Source: Nostocoides sp. HKS02 (GTDB lineage Bacteria > Actinomycetota > Actinomycetes > Actinomycetales > Dermatophilaceae). From it: 64,000 nucleotides of DNA. The position numbers were made by a program, and so were the translations under genes. How positions within the stretch are numbered: position 1 is the stretch's first letter; the number at the start of each line of letters is the position of its first letter. Shown here piece after piece: positions 55,194-63,857 of the stretch. The stretch lies in NCBI RefSeq assembly GCF_009707485.1, contig NZ_CP046121.1, positions 1,984,001 to 2,048,000 on the forward strand, in the 5' to 3' direction. Under the pieces are notes generated by a model. That model did no database searches and had not been told where the DNA came from. It worked only from the letters and a program-made list of their open reading frames with translations.

Positions 55194-56732
55194 ATGACTG
55201 ACTCCACCGCGACTTCTGACGCGACAACGCCCCCCGCCCCCAGCTTCGCCGACTTCGACGTCCACCCCGACATCGTCGGTTCACTGGCTGACGCCGGCAT
55301 CATCACCCCGTTTCCGATCCAGGCGATGACCCTGCCGGTCGCGTTGGCCGGTCACGACATCATCGGGCAGGCCAAGACCGGCACCGGCAAGACCCTCGGC
55401 TTCGGCGTCCCGATGCTCAACCGCACCGTGGCGCGTGGCGACGCCGCCTGGGAGACCTTCCCGTATGCCGGCAAGCCCCAGGCGCTCGCGGTCGCCCCGA
55501 CCCGAGAGCTCGCCGTCCAGGTCTCCAGCGACCTCGAGCGGGCTGGCAAGCGGCGCGGGATCCGCGTCCTCACCGTCTACGGTGGCCGCGCCTACGAGCC
55601 GCAGATCGATGCGCTCAAGAACGGCGTCGAGGTCGTCGTCGGCACGCCGGGTCGGCTCATCGACCTGGCCAAGCAGGGCCACCTCGACCTCTCCCACGTG
55701 AAGTCGGTCGTGCTCGACGAGGCCGACGAGATGCTCGACCTGGGGTTCCTCCCGGACGTCGAGAAGCTGCTGGCCCTGACCTCCGCTTCCCGCCAGACCA
55801 TGCTGTTCTCGGCGACCATGCCGGGCGCGGTCGTCGCGCTCGCCCGTCGCTACATGAAGCAGCCCACGCACATCCGCGCGATGGGCGACGACCAGGAGAA
55901 CGCGCATACCGTCAAGGCCGTCGAGCAGTTCGTCTACCGCGCCCACGCGATGGACAAGGTCGAGATGCTGGCTCGCATGCTGCAGGCCGAGGGCCGTGGC
56001 CTGACCATCATCTTCAGCCGCACCAAGCGCACCGCCGCCAAGGTCGCCGACGACCTGATCGACCGCGGGTTCGCCGCCGCCCCGATCCACGGAGACCTGG
56101 GCCAGGGTGCCCGCGAGCAGGCGCTCCGAGCCTTCCGCAACGGCAAGGTCGACATCCTCGTCGCCACCGATGTCGCGGCTCGTGGCATCGACGTTGACAA
56201 CGTCACCCACGTCATCAACTACCAGTGCCCCGAGGACGAGAAGACCTACCTCCACCGCATCGGGCGCACGGCGCGGGCGGGCAACACCGGCATCGCGGTG
56301 ACCTTCGTCGACTGGGACGACCTGCCGCGCTGGGGCCTGATCAACAAGACCCTGGACCTCGGCATCCCCGAGCCGGAGGAGACCTACTCCTCCTCCGACC
56401 ACCTCTACGAGCAGCTCGACATCCCGCGCACGGCCAAGGGTCGGCTCCCCAAGTCGGCACAGACCCGTGCGGGCCTCGACGCCGAGGTGGTCGAGGACCT
56501 GGGCGAGACCGGCAAGTCGGGCGGACGTCGCCCTGCTGGCGCCGGTCGCCCTGCTGGTGGTGGTCGCGACTCCCGCGGTGACCGTGGTGGGCGCGAGGGT
56601 CGCGAGGGCGGCAACCGCAGCCCCGAGCGGCGCAGCGACAGCGCCACCGCGCAGGCCGGCGAGGGCAGCACCGGTCCGCGTCGCAACCGCAACCGGCGGC
56701 GCACCCGCGGCGGCGAGACCAGCCAAGCCTGA
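55194..56732 (+). CDS. rhlE: DEAD-box RNA helicase (RhlE-like)
   Basis: 512 residues. The Q motif FPIQAMTLPVALAG, AKTGTGKT (Walker A), PTRELA, DEADEMLD, SAT, IIFSRT and HRIGRTARAG are all present. The C-terminus is a disordered Arg/Gly-rich tail (RRPAGAGRPAGGGRDSRGDR) that binds RNA. It is the counterpart of rhlE in the mycobacterial block. A 190-base leader precedes it without an obvious riboswitch; such leaders can mediate cold control. Confidence 0.93.
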   Translation: MTDSTATSDATTPPAPSFADFDVHPDIVGSLADAGIITPFPIQAMTLPVALAGHDIIGQAKTGTGKTLGFGVPMLNRTVARGDAAWETFPYAGKPQALAVAPTRELAVQVSSDLERAGKRRGIRVLTVYGGRAYEPQIDALKNGVEVVVGTPGRLIDLAKQGHLDLSHVKSVVLDEADEMLDLGFLPDVEKLLALTSASRQTMLFSATMPGAVVALARRYMKQPTHIRAMGDDQENAHTVKAVEQFVYRAHAMDKVEMLARMLQAEGRGLTIIFSRTKRTAAKVADDLIDRGFAAAPIHGDLGQGAREQALRAFRNGKVDILVATDVAARGIDVDNVTHVINYQCPEDEKTYLHRIGRTARAGNTGIAVTFVDWDDLPRWGLINKTLDLGIPEPEETYSSSDHLYEQLDIPRTAKGRLPKSAQTRAGLDAEVVEDLGETGKSGGRRPAGAGRPAGGGRDSRGDRGGREGREGGNRSPERRSDSATAQAGEGSTGPRRNRNRRRTRGGETSQA

Positions 56733-56743
56733 CTCCTGTTGGG

Positions 56744-57301
56744 TCAGGTCGGCAGGGGTCGGTTCACCCGCAGGAGGTAGTGCAGCGGGTCGTCGACCGG
56801 GTTGTCTGGCGTCAGGTCGCCCTGAGCCACGCGCCGAAACCCGGCCTTCTCCACCGCGCGCCACGACGCGAGGTTGGCCGCGACCACGGACACGAGGATC
56901 GCCGGAGTGTCCGGCAGGTCCTGCCAGGTGCGCTCGACCATTGCCGAGATCATCGCCGAGCCGAGCCCCTGCCCCAGCCTGGTCGGATCGCCGACGAGGT
57001 AGTCCAGCGTCGCGGCGCCCTCGGGCACCTCGGTGAGCGACGAGAAGTCGGCGAGGTTCTCGGCATACGCCGCCACCCGCGAGCGCTGCACCAGTCCGAA
57101 CGGTTCACCGTCGAGCATCGCCAGCCAGTCCTCGCCCGGTTCCACACCGTCGACCGTGGGCCCGAAGTCCCGCTCGAGCGCCTCCGCAGTCCACTCGTGG
57201 TGCCACCACCGGGCGACCGGTGGCGACGCCAGCCACGCCGCGAGCAGCGGGAAGTCGGCACGCGTCAGCCGGCGGAAGGTCACCCGTGACGACGCGACCA
57301 C
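56744..57301 (-). CDS. GNAT-family N-acetyltransferase
   Basis: 185 residues. The acetyl-CoA loop is recognisable in PTRLGQGLGSAMISAMVERT and the C-terminal NLASWRAVEKAGFRRVAQGD. The opening FRRLTRADFPLLAAWLASPP with VARWW resembles AAC(6')-like aminoglycoside acetyltransferases. The substrate cannot be told from sequence. It converges with rhlE. Confidence 0.88.
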   Translation of the reverse strand: MVASSRVTFRRLTRADFPLLAAWLASPPVARWWHHEWTAEALERDFGPTVDGVEPGEDWLAMLDGEPFGLVQRSRVAAYAENLADFSSLTEVPEGAATLDYLVGDPTRLGQGLGSAMISAMVERTWQDLPDTPAILVSVVAANLASWRAVEKAGFRRVAQGDLTPDNPVDDPLHYLLRVNRPLPT

Positions 57302-57310
57302 CGGGGACCC

Positions 57311-58357
57311 TCAGGCGTCGATGGTGGCGGTGTCGATCACGAAGCGGTAGCGGACGTCCGACTTGACCACGCGGTCGTAGGCCTCGTTGACCTGGTCGGC
57401 CGAGATGGTCTCGATCTCGGCGGCGATGCCGTGCTCGGCGCAGAAGTCGAGCATCTCCTGGGTCAGGGCGATCCCGCCGATGTTGGACCCGGCGACGACC
57501 TTGTCACCGCCCACGACGGCGCTGAACGGCAGCAGCTGCGGGTTGCCGGGCAGCCCCACCGTGACGAAGGCGCCGAACGGCTTCACCAGCGAGAGGTATG
57601 CCGCGAGGTCGAGGTCGGCGCTCACCGTGGACAACACGAGGTCGAACTTGCCCTGGAGGTCCTCGAAGGTGCTCGCGTCGCTTGTGGCGCGGTAGTCCCG
57701 GGCACCGAACCGCCGGCCGTCCTCCTGCTTGGACAACCCCTGGCTGAGCACGGTCACGTCGGCGCCCAGTGCGGCGGCGATCTTGACCGCCATGTGCCCC
57801 AGGCCGCCCATGCCGACCACGGCGACCTGCGCACCGGGCTGGGCACCCCAACGCCGCAGCGGCGTGTAGACCGTGATGCCCGCGCACAGCAGCGGAGCCG
57901 CCACGTCGAGGGCGAGGCCGTCGGGGATCCGCACGGCGAACCGCTCCGTGACGACGATGCTCTGGCTGTACCCACCGAGGGTCGTCTCGCCGTGGAGGTC
58001 GACATCGCCGTAGGTCCAGACCGTCTTGGCCTCGCAGAAGTTCTCGTGACCGTCGACGCACTGGGCGCAGGTGCCGCACGAGTCCACCATGCAGCCGACG
58101 CCCACGCGGTCGCCGACCTGGAACTTCGTCACCTTCGCCCCCACCGCGCTGACGACTCCGGCGATCTCGTGCCCGGGCACCATGGGGAAGGTCGCCTCGC
58201 CCCACTCCTCGCGCACCATGTGGATGTCGCTATGGCAGATCCCGGCGAAGGCGATGTCGATGGCGATGTCGTCCGGTCGCAGGTCGCGACGCTGGATCAC
58301 GGTCGGGGCGAGCGCGGCGCCGGCGGACGGCGCTGACAGGGCTGCGGTGCTGGGCAT
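57311..58357 (-). CDS. Zinc-dependent NAD(P) alcohol dehydrogenase
   Basis: 348 residues. Catalytic zinc region FAGICHSDIHMVREEWG with GHEIAGVV; structural zinc Cys cluster DSCGTCAQCVDGHENFC; Rossmann motif VAVVGMGGLGHMAVKIAAAL. It resembles the YahK/cinnamyl alcohol dehydrogenase class that reduces aldehydes, usually with NADPH. GAAAGG precedes the ATG. Confidence 0.92.
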   Translation of the reverse strand: MPSTAALSAPSAGAALAPTVIQRRDLRPDDIAIDIAFAGICHSDIHMVREEWGEATFPMVPGHEIAGVVSAVGAKVTKFQVGDRVGVGCMVDSCGTCAQCVDGHENFCEAKTVWTYGDVDLHGETTLGGYSQSIVVTERFAVRIPDGLALDVAAPLLCAGITVYTPLRRWGAQPGAQVAVVGMGGLGHMAVKIAAALGADVTVLSQGLSKQEDGRRFGARDYRATSDASTFEDLQGKFDLVLSTVSADLDLAAYLSLVKPFGAFVTVGLPGNPQLLPFSAVVGGDKVVAGSNIGGIALTQEMLDFCAEHGIAAEIETISADQVNEAYDRVVKSDVRYRFVIDTATIDA

Positions 58358-58376
58358 GGTGGGCCTTTCAGAGCAG

Positions 58377-58418
58377 GGCGTTCAGAACTGGGCGTTCAGA
58401 GCTGGGCGTTCAGAGCTG
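58377..58418. repeat. 14-base tandem repeat over the parA stop
   Basis: Three head-to-tail copies of GGCGTTCAGAGCTG (first with one change) cross the stop codon of the ParA gene at 58410. A 14-base period is not in frame, so it is not a protein repeat. Confidence 0.75.
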
Positions 58419-59204
58419 GGCGGACAGGGCGGCGGCCACCTCGCGGTAGGCCTTCGCCCCCTTGGAGGACCGGGAGGTCGAGAGGATCGAGCGGCCGACC
58501 GCCGGCGCCTCGGCGAAGCGCACCGTCTTGGGGATCGGGGGCTCGAGCACGGGCAGGCCGTAGCGCTCACCGACGTCGGCGAGGACCTCCTGGGCGTGGT
58601 TGCTGCGGCCGTCGAACAGGGTGGGGAGGATGCCGATGACCCGCAGGTCCTTGTTGAGGATCTTCTGCACGTCGGCCACGGTGTCGAGCAGCTGGCCGAC
58701 GCCGCGGTGGCTGAGCATCTCGCAGGGCATCGGGATGATCAGGCCCTGGCTGGCCGTCAGCGCGTTGAGAGTGAGCACCCCGAGGCTCGGCGAGCAGTCG
58801 AGCATGATGACGTCGTACTCGGCGCGGACCTCCTCGAGCACGCCGCGCAGGATGTACTCGCGACCGGGCCGGGGCAGCAGCTGGGCCTCGGCCCCGGCGA
58901 GGTCGATCACGCTGGGCACGAGGTCGACGCCGTCCTCGCAGGCGACCCGCACGTCGGCGATGCTCGCCTTGCCGAGGAGCACCTCGTTGACCGAGCCGTC
59001 GACCGCGTCGGGGTCCACCCCGAGGCTGAACGTCAGGCAGGCCTGGGCATCGAGGTCGACGAGCAGCACGCGCTTGCCCTGCTCGGCGAAGGCCGCGCCG
59101 AGCGAGGCCACGGAGGTCGTCTTCGCGACGCCGCCCTTCTGGTTGGCGACCGAGATGACGGTGGCCGGCTTCGGGGTGGTGCGTGCCAAGGCGGCGCCTT
59201 TCAC
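58410..59204 (-). CDS. ParA-family ATPase
   Basis: 264 residues with the deviant Walker A KGGVAKTTSVASLG, Walker B-like VIMLDCSPSLGVLT and the ARTTPKPATVISVANQ opening of this actinobacterial class (a second ParA, not the chromosomal parA beside parB). No ParB is next to it. Its mycobacterial counterpart lies near rhlE. It probably positions a cellular cargo; role unclear. Start at 59204; a TTG at 59189 would give the more usual start ARTT. Confidence 0.9.
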   Translation of the reverse strand: MKGAALARTTPKPATVISVANQKGGVAKTTSVASLGAAFAEQGKRVLLVDLDAQACLTFSLGVDPDAVDGSVNEVLLGKASIADVRVACEDGVDLVPSVIDLAGAEAQLLPRPGREYILRGVLEEVRAEYDVIMLDCSPSLGVLTLNALTASQGLIIPMPCEMLSHRGVGQLLDTVADVQKILNKDLRVIGILPTLFDGRSNHAQEVLADVGERYGLPVLEPPIPKTVRFAEAPAVGRSILSTSRSSKGAKAYREVAAALSAQL

Positions 59205-59229
59205 GAGTGCGGGGGTGCCGGGAGCCCGC

Positions 59230-60132
59230 TCAGTCTCTCAGGTCGCCTCGTGGGACCGCGACCGGTGCCTCCAAGGCAGCCCAGCCGGACTTCTCCGGGC
59301 CGGCAGCCTGACCGGCCGGGCAGTGCGCCCGGAAGTCGCACCACTGGCAGAGCGGACCGACCGAGGCGGGGAAACGGCCGGAGTCGGTGCCGAACTCGGC
59401 GTAGTCCTGCTCGGCGCGGCGGGCGTCGCGGGCGATCGACTCGGCCTCGTCGATCTTGCGCTTCAGGGAGTCGCCGGTGTGCTCGTGGACCGCGACGGAG
59501 CCGCTCGGGAGGTGGTGCAGCTCGACCCGCACGCAGCGGCGCCGGAACATCTTCCACGCGGCCGCGGCATACAGCGCCAGCGGCAGGGACGTGCGGGCAT
59601 CGTCGTCGGTCGGCGCCACCCGGCTCGTCTTGTAGTCGACGACGGCCAGACCGTCGGGCCGATCATCGAGGCGGTCGACGCGGCCTTGGAGGGCGAGCAC
59701 CGAGGTCTTGAGCGAGACCGTGCGCTCGATGCCCAGCGGCTGCTCACCGGGGTCGACGTCGTGCAGGTATGCCGTGACCTGGTCCTGGGCGCGTGTGCGC
59801 CACTCGAGCGACTGGGCGACGTCGCGGAACCCGGTCTCGATCCACGAGGTGCGGACGAGCTCGGCGCCGGCCTGCGGCGTGCGCTCGCCCGGCGCGAGGT
59901 CCCACCAGTCGCGCAGGGCGTTGTGGACGGCCACCCCGACCGACGTGTGGGCTCGTTGTGACCGGGCAGCGGGAGCGGGCCGGTCGAGGTACTGCATGCG
60001 GTAGCGGCGGGGGCAGTCGACCCAGGCGAGCAGCCGGCTGGGGCTCGCCCGGAACAGCCGCCGCGGCATACCGGCGAGCTCGGTCTGCACGAAGGCCTCG
60101 CGCGTGCTCTCGCGGGTGGTCGGGCTGCTCAC
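59230..60132 (-). CDS. RecB-like PD-(D/E)XK nuclease
   Basis: 300 residues. CPRRYRMQYL at the start, LAVVDYKTSRV (nuclease core Asp and Lys) in the middle and CQWCDFRAHC at the end form the iron-sulfur RecB/Cas4-like nuclease pattern. It stands alone with no helicase. A DNA repair role is likely. It follows ParA upstream on the same strand. Confidence 0.88.
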   Translation of the reverse strand: MSSPTTRESTREAFVQTELAGMPRRLFRASPSRLLAWVDCPRRYRMQYLDRPAPAARSQRAHTSVGVAVHNALRDWWDLAPGERTPQAGAELVRTSWIETGFRDVAQSLEWRTRAQDQVTAYLHDVDPGEQPLGIERTVSLKTSVLALQGRVDRLDDRPDGLAVVDYKTSRVAPTDDDARTSLPLALYAAAAWKMFRRRCVRVELHHLPSGSVAVHEHTGDSLKRKIDEAESIARDARRAEQDYAEFGTDSGRFPASVGPLCQWCDFRAHCPAGQAAGPEKSGWAALEAPVAVPRGDLRD

Positions 60133-60141
60133 GTCGCCACC

Positions 60142-60759
60142 CTAGGCACGGGCACTGACGAAGGCCCGGATGCTGTCGGCCACCATCTGCACGGCGATCG
60201 CCGAGAGCAGCAGCCCCGCGATGCGGGTGATCAGGACCGTGCCGCTGTCCTTGAGCACGCGGTGCACCTGTCCGGCGAAGCGGAAGAACAGCCAGACGAC
60301 GACCATGGTCGCGATCAGCGCGAGACCCACGGCCATGTACTCGCTAAGTCGGTCGGAACGCTTCACCGCGAGCATCGTGGCCACAATCGCGCCAGGCCCT
60401 GCGAGCAGCGGCGTCCCCAAGGGCACCAGCGCGACGTTCACCCCGGCGTCGGCGTGCTGCTCCTGCTCGGACCCGGTGAGCAGCTGGAGTGCCACGAGCA
60501 GCAGGAGCAGGCCGCCGGCGCCTTGCAGCGCGGGCAACGAGATGTGCAAGGACGTCAGCAGCTGCTGACCGAAGACGGCGAACACCACGATGACGCCCAG
60601 GGCGACCAGCGAAGCCCGTCGGGCGGCCGCGATCTTCTGGCGCTGCGTGAGCGACCCCGTGAGCGCGAGGAAGATCGGCAGCGCGCCCGGAGGATCCATG
60701 ATGACGAGCAAGGTCACGAACACGGACGAGAACATCTGCAGGTCCAGGAGGCTGCTCAC
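60142..60759 (-). CDS. MarC-family membrane protein
   Basis: 205 residues with six predicted membrane helices (FSSVFVTLLVIMDPPGALPI, SLVALGVIVVFAVFGQQLL, AGGLLLLLVALQLL, LLAGPGAIVATML, YMAVGLALIATMVVVWLFF, RIAGLLLSAIAVQMVADSI). The family signature PPGALPIFLALT is present. Transported substrate unknown. It overlaps the PHP gene stop by 4 bases, so these two are coupled. Confidence 0.92.
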   Translation of the reverse strand: MSSLLDLQMFSSVFVTLLVIMDPPGALPIFLALTGSLTQRQKIAAARRASLVALGVIVVFAVFGQQLLTSLHISLPALQGAGGLLLLLVALQLLTGSEQEQHADAGVNVALVPLGTPLLAGPGAIVATMLAVKRSDRLSEYMAVGLALIATMVVVWLFFRFAGQVHRVLKDSGTVLITRIAGLLLSAIAVQMVADSIRAFVSARA

Positions 60760-61604
60760 GGGCGCACCACCTCGGTCCCGCTGCTCGCCTGGGACTCGAT
60801 CTGCGCCAGCACCGCAGCCGTCGTCGTGTTCTCGCCCAACCGGTTCTCCTTGCCTGTGCCGTGGTAGTCGCTCGAGCCGGTGACGAACAGCCCGAGTCTC
60901 GATGCGAGCGCCTCGGCGTGCGCACGCTCGGCCGGCCGGTGGTCGCGGTGGTACGCCTCGAGGCCCGCCAGCCCCGCCTCGGCCATGTCCTCGATGACGG
61001 CGTCCTCGACGGTCCAGCCACGCGCGTTCGCGAACGGGTGGGCCATGACGGGCACCCCGCCGGCCTGGCGCACGAGCTCGACGGCGTGGATCGGGTCGGG
61101 CGCGTAGTGCGGGACGTAGTACCGACTGCCGCCCCGCAGGATGTCGCGGAAGGCCTCGTCACGGTTGCCCACGTACCCGTTGGCGACGAGGACATCGGCG
61201 ATGTGCGGTCGCCCCAGCGTCGCTCCCTCGCCTGCCAGCGACCGCACCTGGTCCACCGAGACGGGTATGCCGTCGTCGGCCATCCGCTCGACCATGCGCT
61301 CGATGCGCGTCTCGCGCGAGTCCCGCGCGTGCTCGAGCTCGGCGAGCAAGGCGGGTGCGTGCGGGTCGACGAGGTAGCCGAGCAGGTGGACGCTGACCCC
61401 GCGGTGCGAGCACGAGATCTCCACCCCGCGGACCAGGTCGACGCCGACCTCGTGAGCGGCGGCGACGGCCGCCGGCCACCCGGCATACGTGTCGTGGTCG
61501 GTCAGCGCCACGACGTCCAACCGGGCCCGCGCCGCCGCGGCGACCACGTCGGCCGGGGGCTCGGTGCCGTCGCTCGCGGTGGAGTGCGTGTGCAGGTCGA
61601 TCAT
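60756..61604 (-). CDS. PHP-domain metal-dependent phosphoesterase
   Basis: 282 residues. MIDLHTHSTASDGTEPPADV, ALTDHDTYAGW and GVEISCSHRGVSVHLLGYLV give the His/Asp metal ligands of PHP, and VTGSSDYHGTGK near the end supplies the last ones. It resembles YciV/RNase AM types acting on nucleotides or short RNA 3'-phosphates. Upstream of MarC in one operon. Confidence 0.92.
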   Translation of the reverse strand: MIDLHTHSTASDGTEPPADVVAAAARARLDVVALTDHDTYAGWPAAVAAAHEVGVDLVRGVEISCSHRGVSVHLLGYLVDPHAPALLAELEHARDSRETRIERMVERMADDGIPVSVDQVRSLAGEGATLGRPHIADVLVANGYVGNRDEAFRDILRGGSRYYVPHYAPDPIHAVELVRQAGGVPVMAHPFANARGWTVEDAVIEDMAEAGLAGLEAYHRDHRPAERAHAEALASRLGLFVTGSSDYHGTGKENRLGENTTTAAVLAQIESQASSGTEVVRP

Positions 61605-61724
61605 GGCGGCCCCAGCCTAGGGCCGGGGCGGCGCCGTCTCGCGCACCCCGCGCACCCTGGCTGTGAGGGAACCCACGCGCTGCAGCCATGTCCCTGGCCC
61701 GATCGGCTCGGCAGGATGGGGCAC

Positions 61725-62243
61725 ATGCAATTCGGACGCAGCTATGAGGAGTTCGAGGTCGGCGCGGTGTACAAGCACTGGCCGGGCAAGACGGTGACCG
61801 AGTACGACGACCACCTGTTCTGCCTCCTGACCATGAACCACCACCCGCTCCACCTCGACAGCAACTACGCCGAGAACACCACCCAGTTCGGCAAGAACGT
61901 CGTGGTCGGCAACTACATCTACTCGTTGCTGCTCGGCATGTCGGTGCCCGATGTCTCGGGCAAGGCCATCGCCAACCTGGAGGTCGAGTCGCTGCGCCAC
62001 GTCGCCCCGACCTTCCACGGGGACACGATCTACGGCCAGACCGAGGTCCTCGACAAGTGGGAGTCGACCTCCAAGGACGACCGGGGCGTCGTGTCCGTCG
62101 AGACCAAGGGCTACAACCAGGACGGCACCCTGGTCTGCATCTTCCGCCGCAAGGTGATGGTGCCCAAGCAGTCCTACCTCGAGGCGCGGGGCGGGGAGCA
62201 GCCGGCCCGGCCCGAGCTCGCCGAACCCGCCACCAAGGACTGA
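61725..62243 (+). CDS. MaoC-family dehydratase
   Basis: 172 residues from ATG 61725 (an ATG three codons earlier is possible). Hot-dog fold with the hydratase motif VTEYDDHLFCLLTMNHHPLH (Asp and His) and the GNYIYSLLLGM helix. It hydrates enoyl-CoA compounds; likely part of short acyl-CoA metabolism. No pathway partners are adjacent. Confidence 0.9.
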   Translation: MQFGRSYEEFEVGAVYKHWPGKTVTEYDDHLFCLLTMNHHPLHLDSNYAENTTQFGKNVVVGNYIYSLLLGMSVPDVSGKAIANLEVESLRHVAPTFHGDTIYGQTEVLDKWESTSKDDRGVVSVETKGYNQDGTLVCIFRRKVMVPKQSYLEARGGEQPARPELAEPATKD

Positions 62244-62271
62244 CCCACCTGGAGCCCGGTGACGCGCAGTG

Positions 62272-62306
62272 CTGCGCGGACTGCGCGGACTGCGCGGACT
62301 GCGCGA
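62272..62306. repeat. 9-base tandem repeat before glpK
   Basis: CTGCGCGGA occurs three times in a row plus a partial fourth, in the 85-base gap between the MaoC and glycerol kinase genes. It could affect the glpK promoter. Confidence 0.8.
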
Positions 62307-62328
62307 AGCTCACCACTAGGGTCGCCTC

Positions 62329-63852
62329 ATGGCCGATTTCGTCGGGGCGGTTGACCAGGGGACGACGAGCACCCGCTTCATGGTGTTCGACCACGACGGC
62401 GCCGAGGTGGGCCGCCACCAGCTCGAGCACGAGCAGCTCCTCCCGCAGGCGGGCTGGGTCGAGCACGACCCGCTGGAGATCTGGGAGCGCACCCAGACCG
62501 TGATCGGCTCGACGCTCGCCCGGCTCAACCTCCAGGCGAGCGACCTGGCCGCACTCGGCATCACCAACCAGCGCGAGACCACCGTGGTGTGGAACCGCCG
62601 CACCGGCCGTCCGGTCCACAACGCCATCGTCTGGCAGGACACCCGCACCGACCGGATCGCGCGCGCCCTCGACCAGTCGGGCCGCGGTGACGTGATCCGC
62701 GAGCGCGCCGGCATACCGCCAGCTGCGTACTTCTCGGCGGGCAAGGTCCAGTGGATCCTCGAGCAGGTCGACGGAGCCCGCGCCGCCGCCGAGGCGGGCG
62801 AGCTGGCGTTCGGCACCATCGACAGCTGGCTGCTCTGGAACCTCACGGGCGGCACCGACGGCGGCGTCCACGTCACCGACGTGACCAACGCCAGCCGCAC
62901 CATGCTCATGGACCTGAGGACGCTGGACTGGGACGACGAGCTGTTGGGGTTCTTCGACATCCCGCGCGGCATGCTCCCCCAGATCCGGCCGAGCTCGGAC
63001 CCGAGCTTGTACGGCCTCACCCGGTCAGGGGGCCCGCTCGGTGGCGAGGTGGCGCTCGCAGGCGATCTCGGCGACCAGCAGGCCGCCACCGTCGGCCAGG
63101 TGTGCTTCAGTCCCGGCGAGGGCAAGAACACCTACGGCACCGGCAACTTCATGATCCTCAACACCGGCGAGGAGATCGTCCGCAGCGAGTCAGGCCTGCT
63201 CACGACCGTCTGCTACCAGCTCGGCACCGCAGCCCCGGTCTACGCGCTCGAGGGGTCCATCGCCGTCACAGGTTCTGCCGTCCAGTGGCTGCGCGACCAG
63301 CTGGGCATCATCTCCGGCGCTGCCGACATCGAACGACTCGCGAGCCAGGTGCAGGACACCGGCGGGCTCTACTTCGTCCCGGCGTTCTCGGGGCTGTTCG
63401 CGCCGTACTGGCGGCCCGACGCCCGAGGCGCCATCGTCGGCATGAGCAGGTTCAACACCAACGCCCACCTGGCGCGCGCGACGCTCGAGGCCATCTGCTA
63501 CCAGACCCGAGACGTCTCCGACGCCATGACCAAGGACTCGGGTGTCGAGCTCGAGGTCCTCAAGGTCGACGGCGGGGTCACCGCGAACAGCCTGTGCATG
63601 CAGCTGCAGTCCGACATCCTCGGGGTGCCGGTGTCCCGGCCGGTGGTCGCCGAGACGACGGCGCTCGGTGCCGCCTACGCTGCAGGTCTGGCCACGGGCT
63701 TCTGGTCCGACACCAGCGAGCTCCGGGCGAACTGGCAGGAGTCGCGTCGGTGGTCCCCCACCTGGACCGCCGCGCAGCGCCGCGACGGGTATGCCGGGTG
63801 GCGCAAGGCCGTGGAACGCACCCTGGACTGGGTGGACGTCGACGAGGGATAG
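62329..63852 (+). CDS. glpK: Glycerol kinase
   Basis: 507 residues. FGGY kinase motifs: [20 protein letters not shown] at the start (phosphate-1), [30 protein letters not shown], and YGTGNFMIL plus [20 protein letters not shown] at the C-terminus. It phosphorylates glycerol to glycerol 3-phosphate. The next gene, glpD, starts 6 bases after its stop. No regulator is visible in the window. Confidence 0.97.
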   Translation: MADFVGAVDQGTTSTRFMVFDHDGAEVGRHQLEHEQLLPQAGWVEHDPLEIWERTQTVIGSTLARLNLQASDLAALGITNQRETTVVWNRRTGRPVHNAIVWQDTRTDRIARALDQSGRGDVIRERAGIPPAAYFSAGKVQWILEQVDGARAAAEAGELAFGTIDSWLLWNLTGGTDGGVHVTDVTNASRTMLMDLRTLDWDDELLGFFDIPRGMLPQIRPSSDPSLYGLTRSGGPLGGEVALAGDLGDQQAATVGQVCFSPGEGKNTYGTGNFMILNTGEEIVRSESGLLTTVCYQLGTAAPVYALEGSIAVTGSAVQWLRDQLGIISGAADIERLASQVQDTGGLYFVPAFSGLFAPYWRPDARGAIVGMSRFNTNAHLARATLEAICYQTRDVSDAMTKDSGVELEVLKVDGGVTANSLCMQLQSDILGVPVSRPVVAETTALGAAYAAGLATGFWSDTSELRANWQESRRWSPTWTAAQRRDGYAGWRKAVERTLDWVDVDEG

Positions 63853-63857
63853 GACCG

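Larger units (their letters stand above)
25407..63796. repeat. Dispersed 8-mer CGGCATAC, at least 33 copies on both strands
   Basis: Read by eye. Plus-strand GGCATAC starts at 25408, 28958, 30294, 33164, 35432, 37526, 40893, 41668, 43258, 45250, 47554, 49942, 51905, 57062, 59566, 60065, 61482 and 62710, always preceded by C. The complement GTATGCCG starts at 27223, 31395, 33599, 39413, 41372, 42972, 44665, 47332, 51654, 53508, 55463, 57596, 59767, 61265 and 63789. Copies occur in every reading frame and in gaps between genes (28958, 43258, 53508), so codon choice alone does not explain them. Base composition would predict one or two. The left 25 kb has one (4094). Confidence 0.85.
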
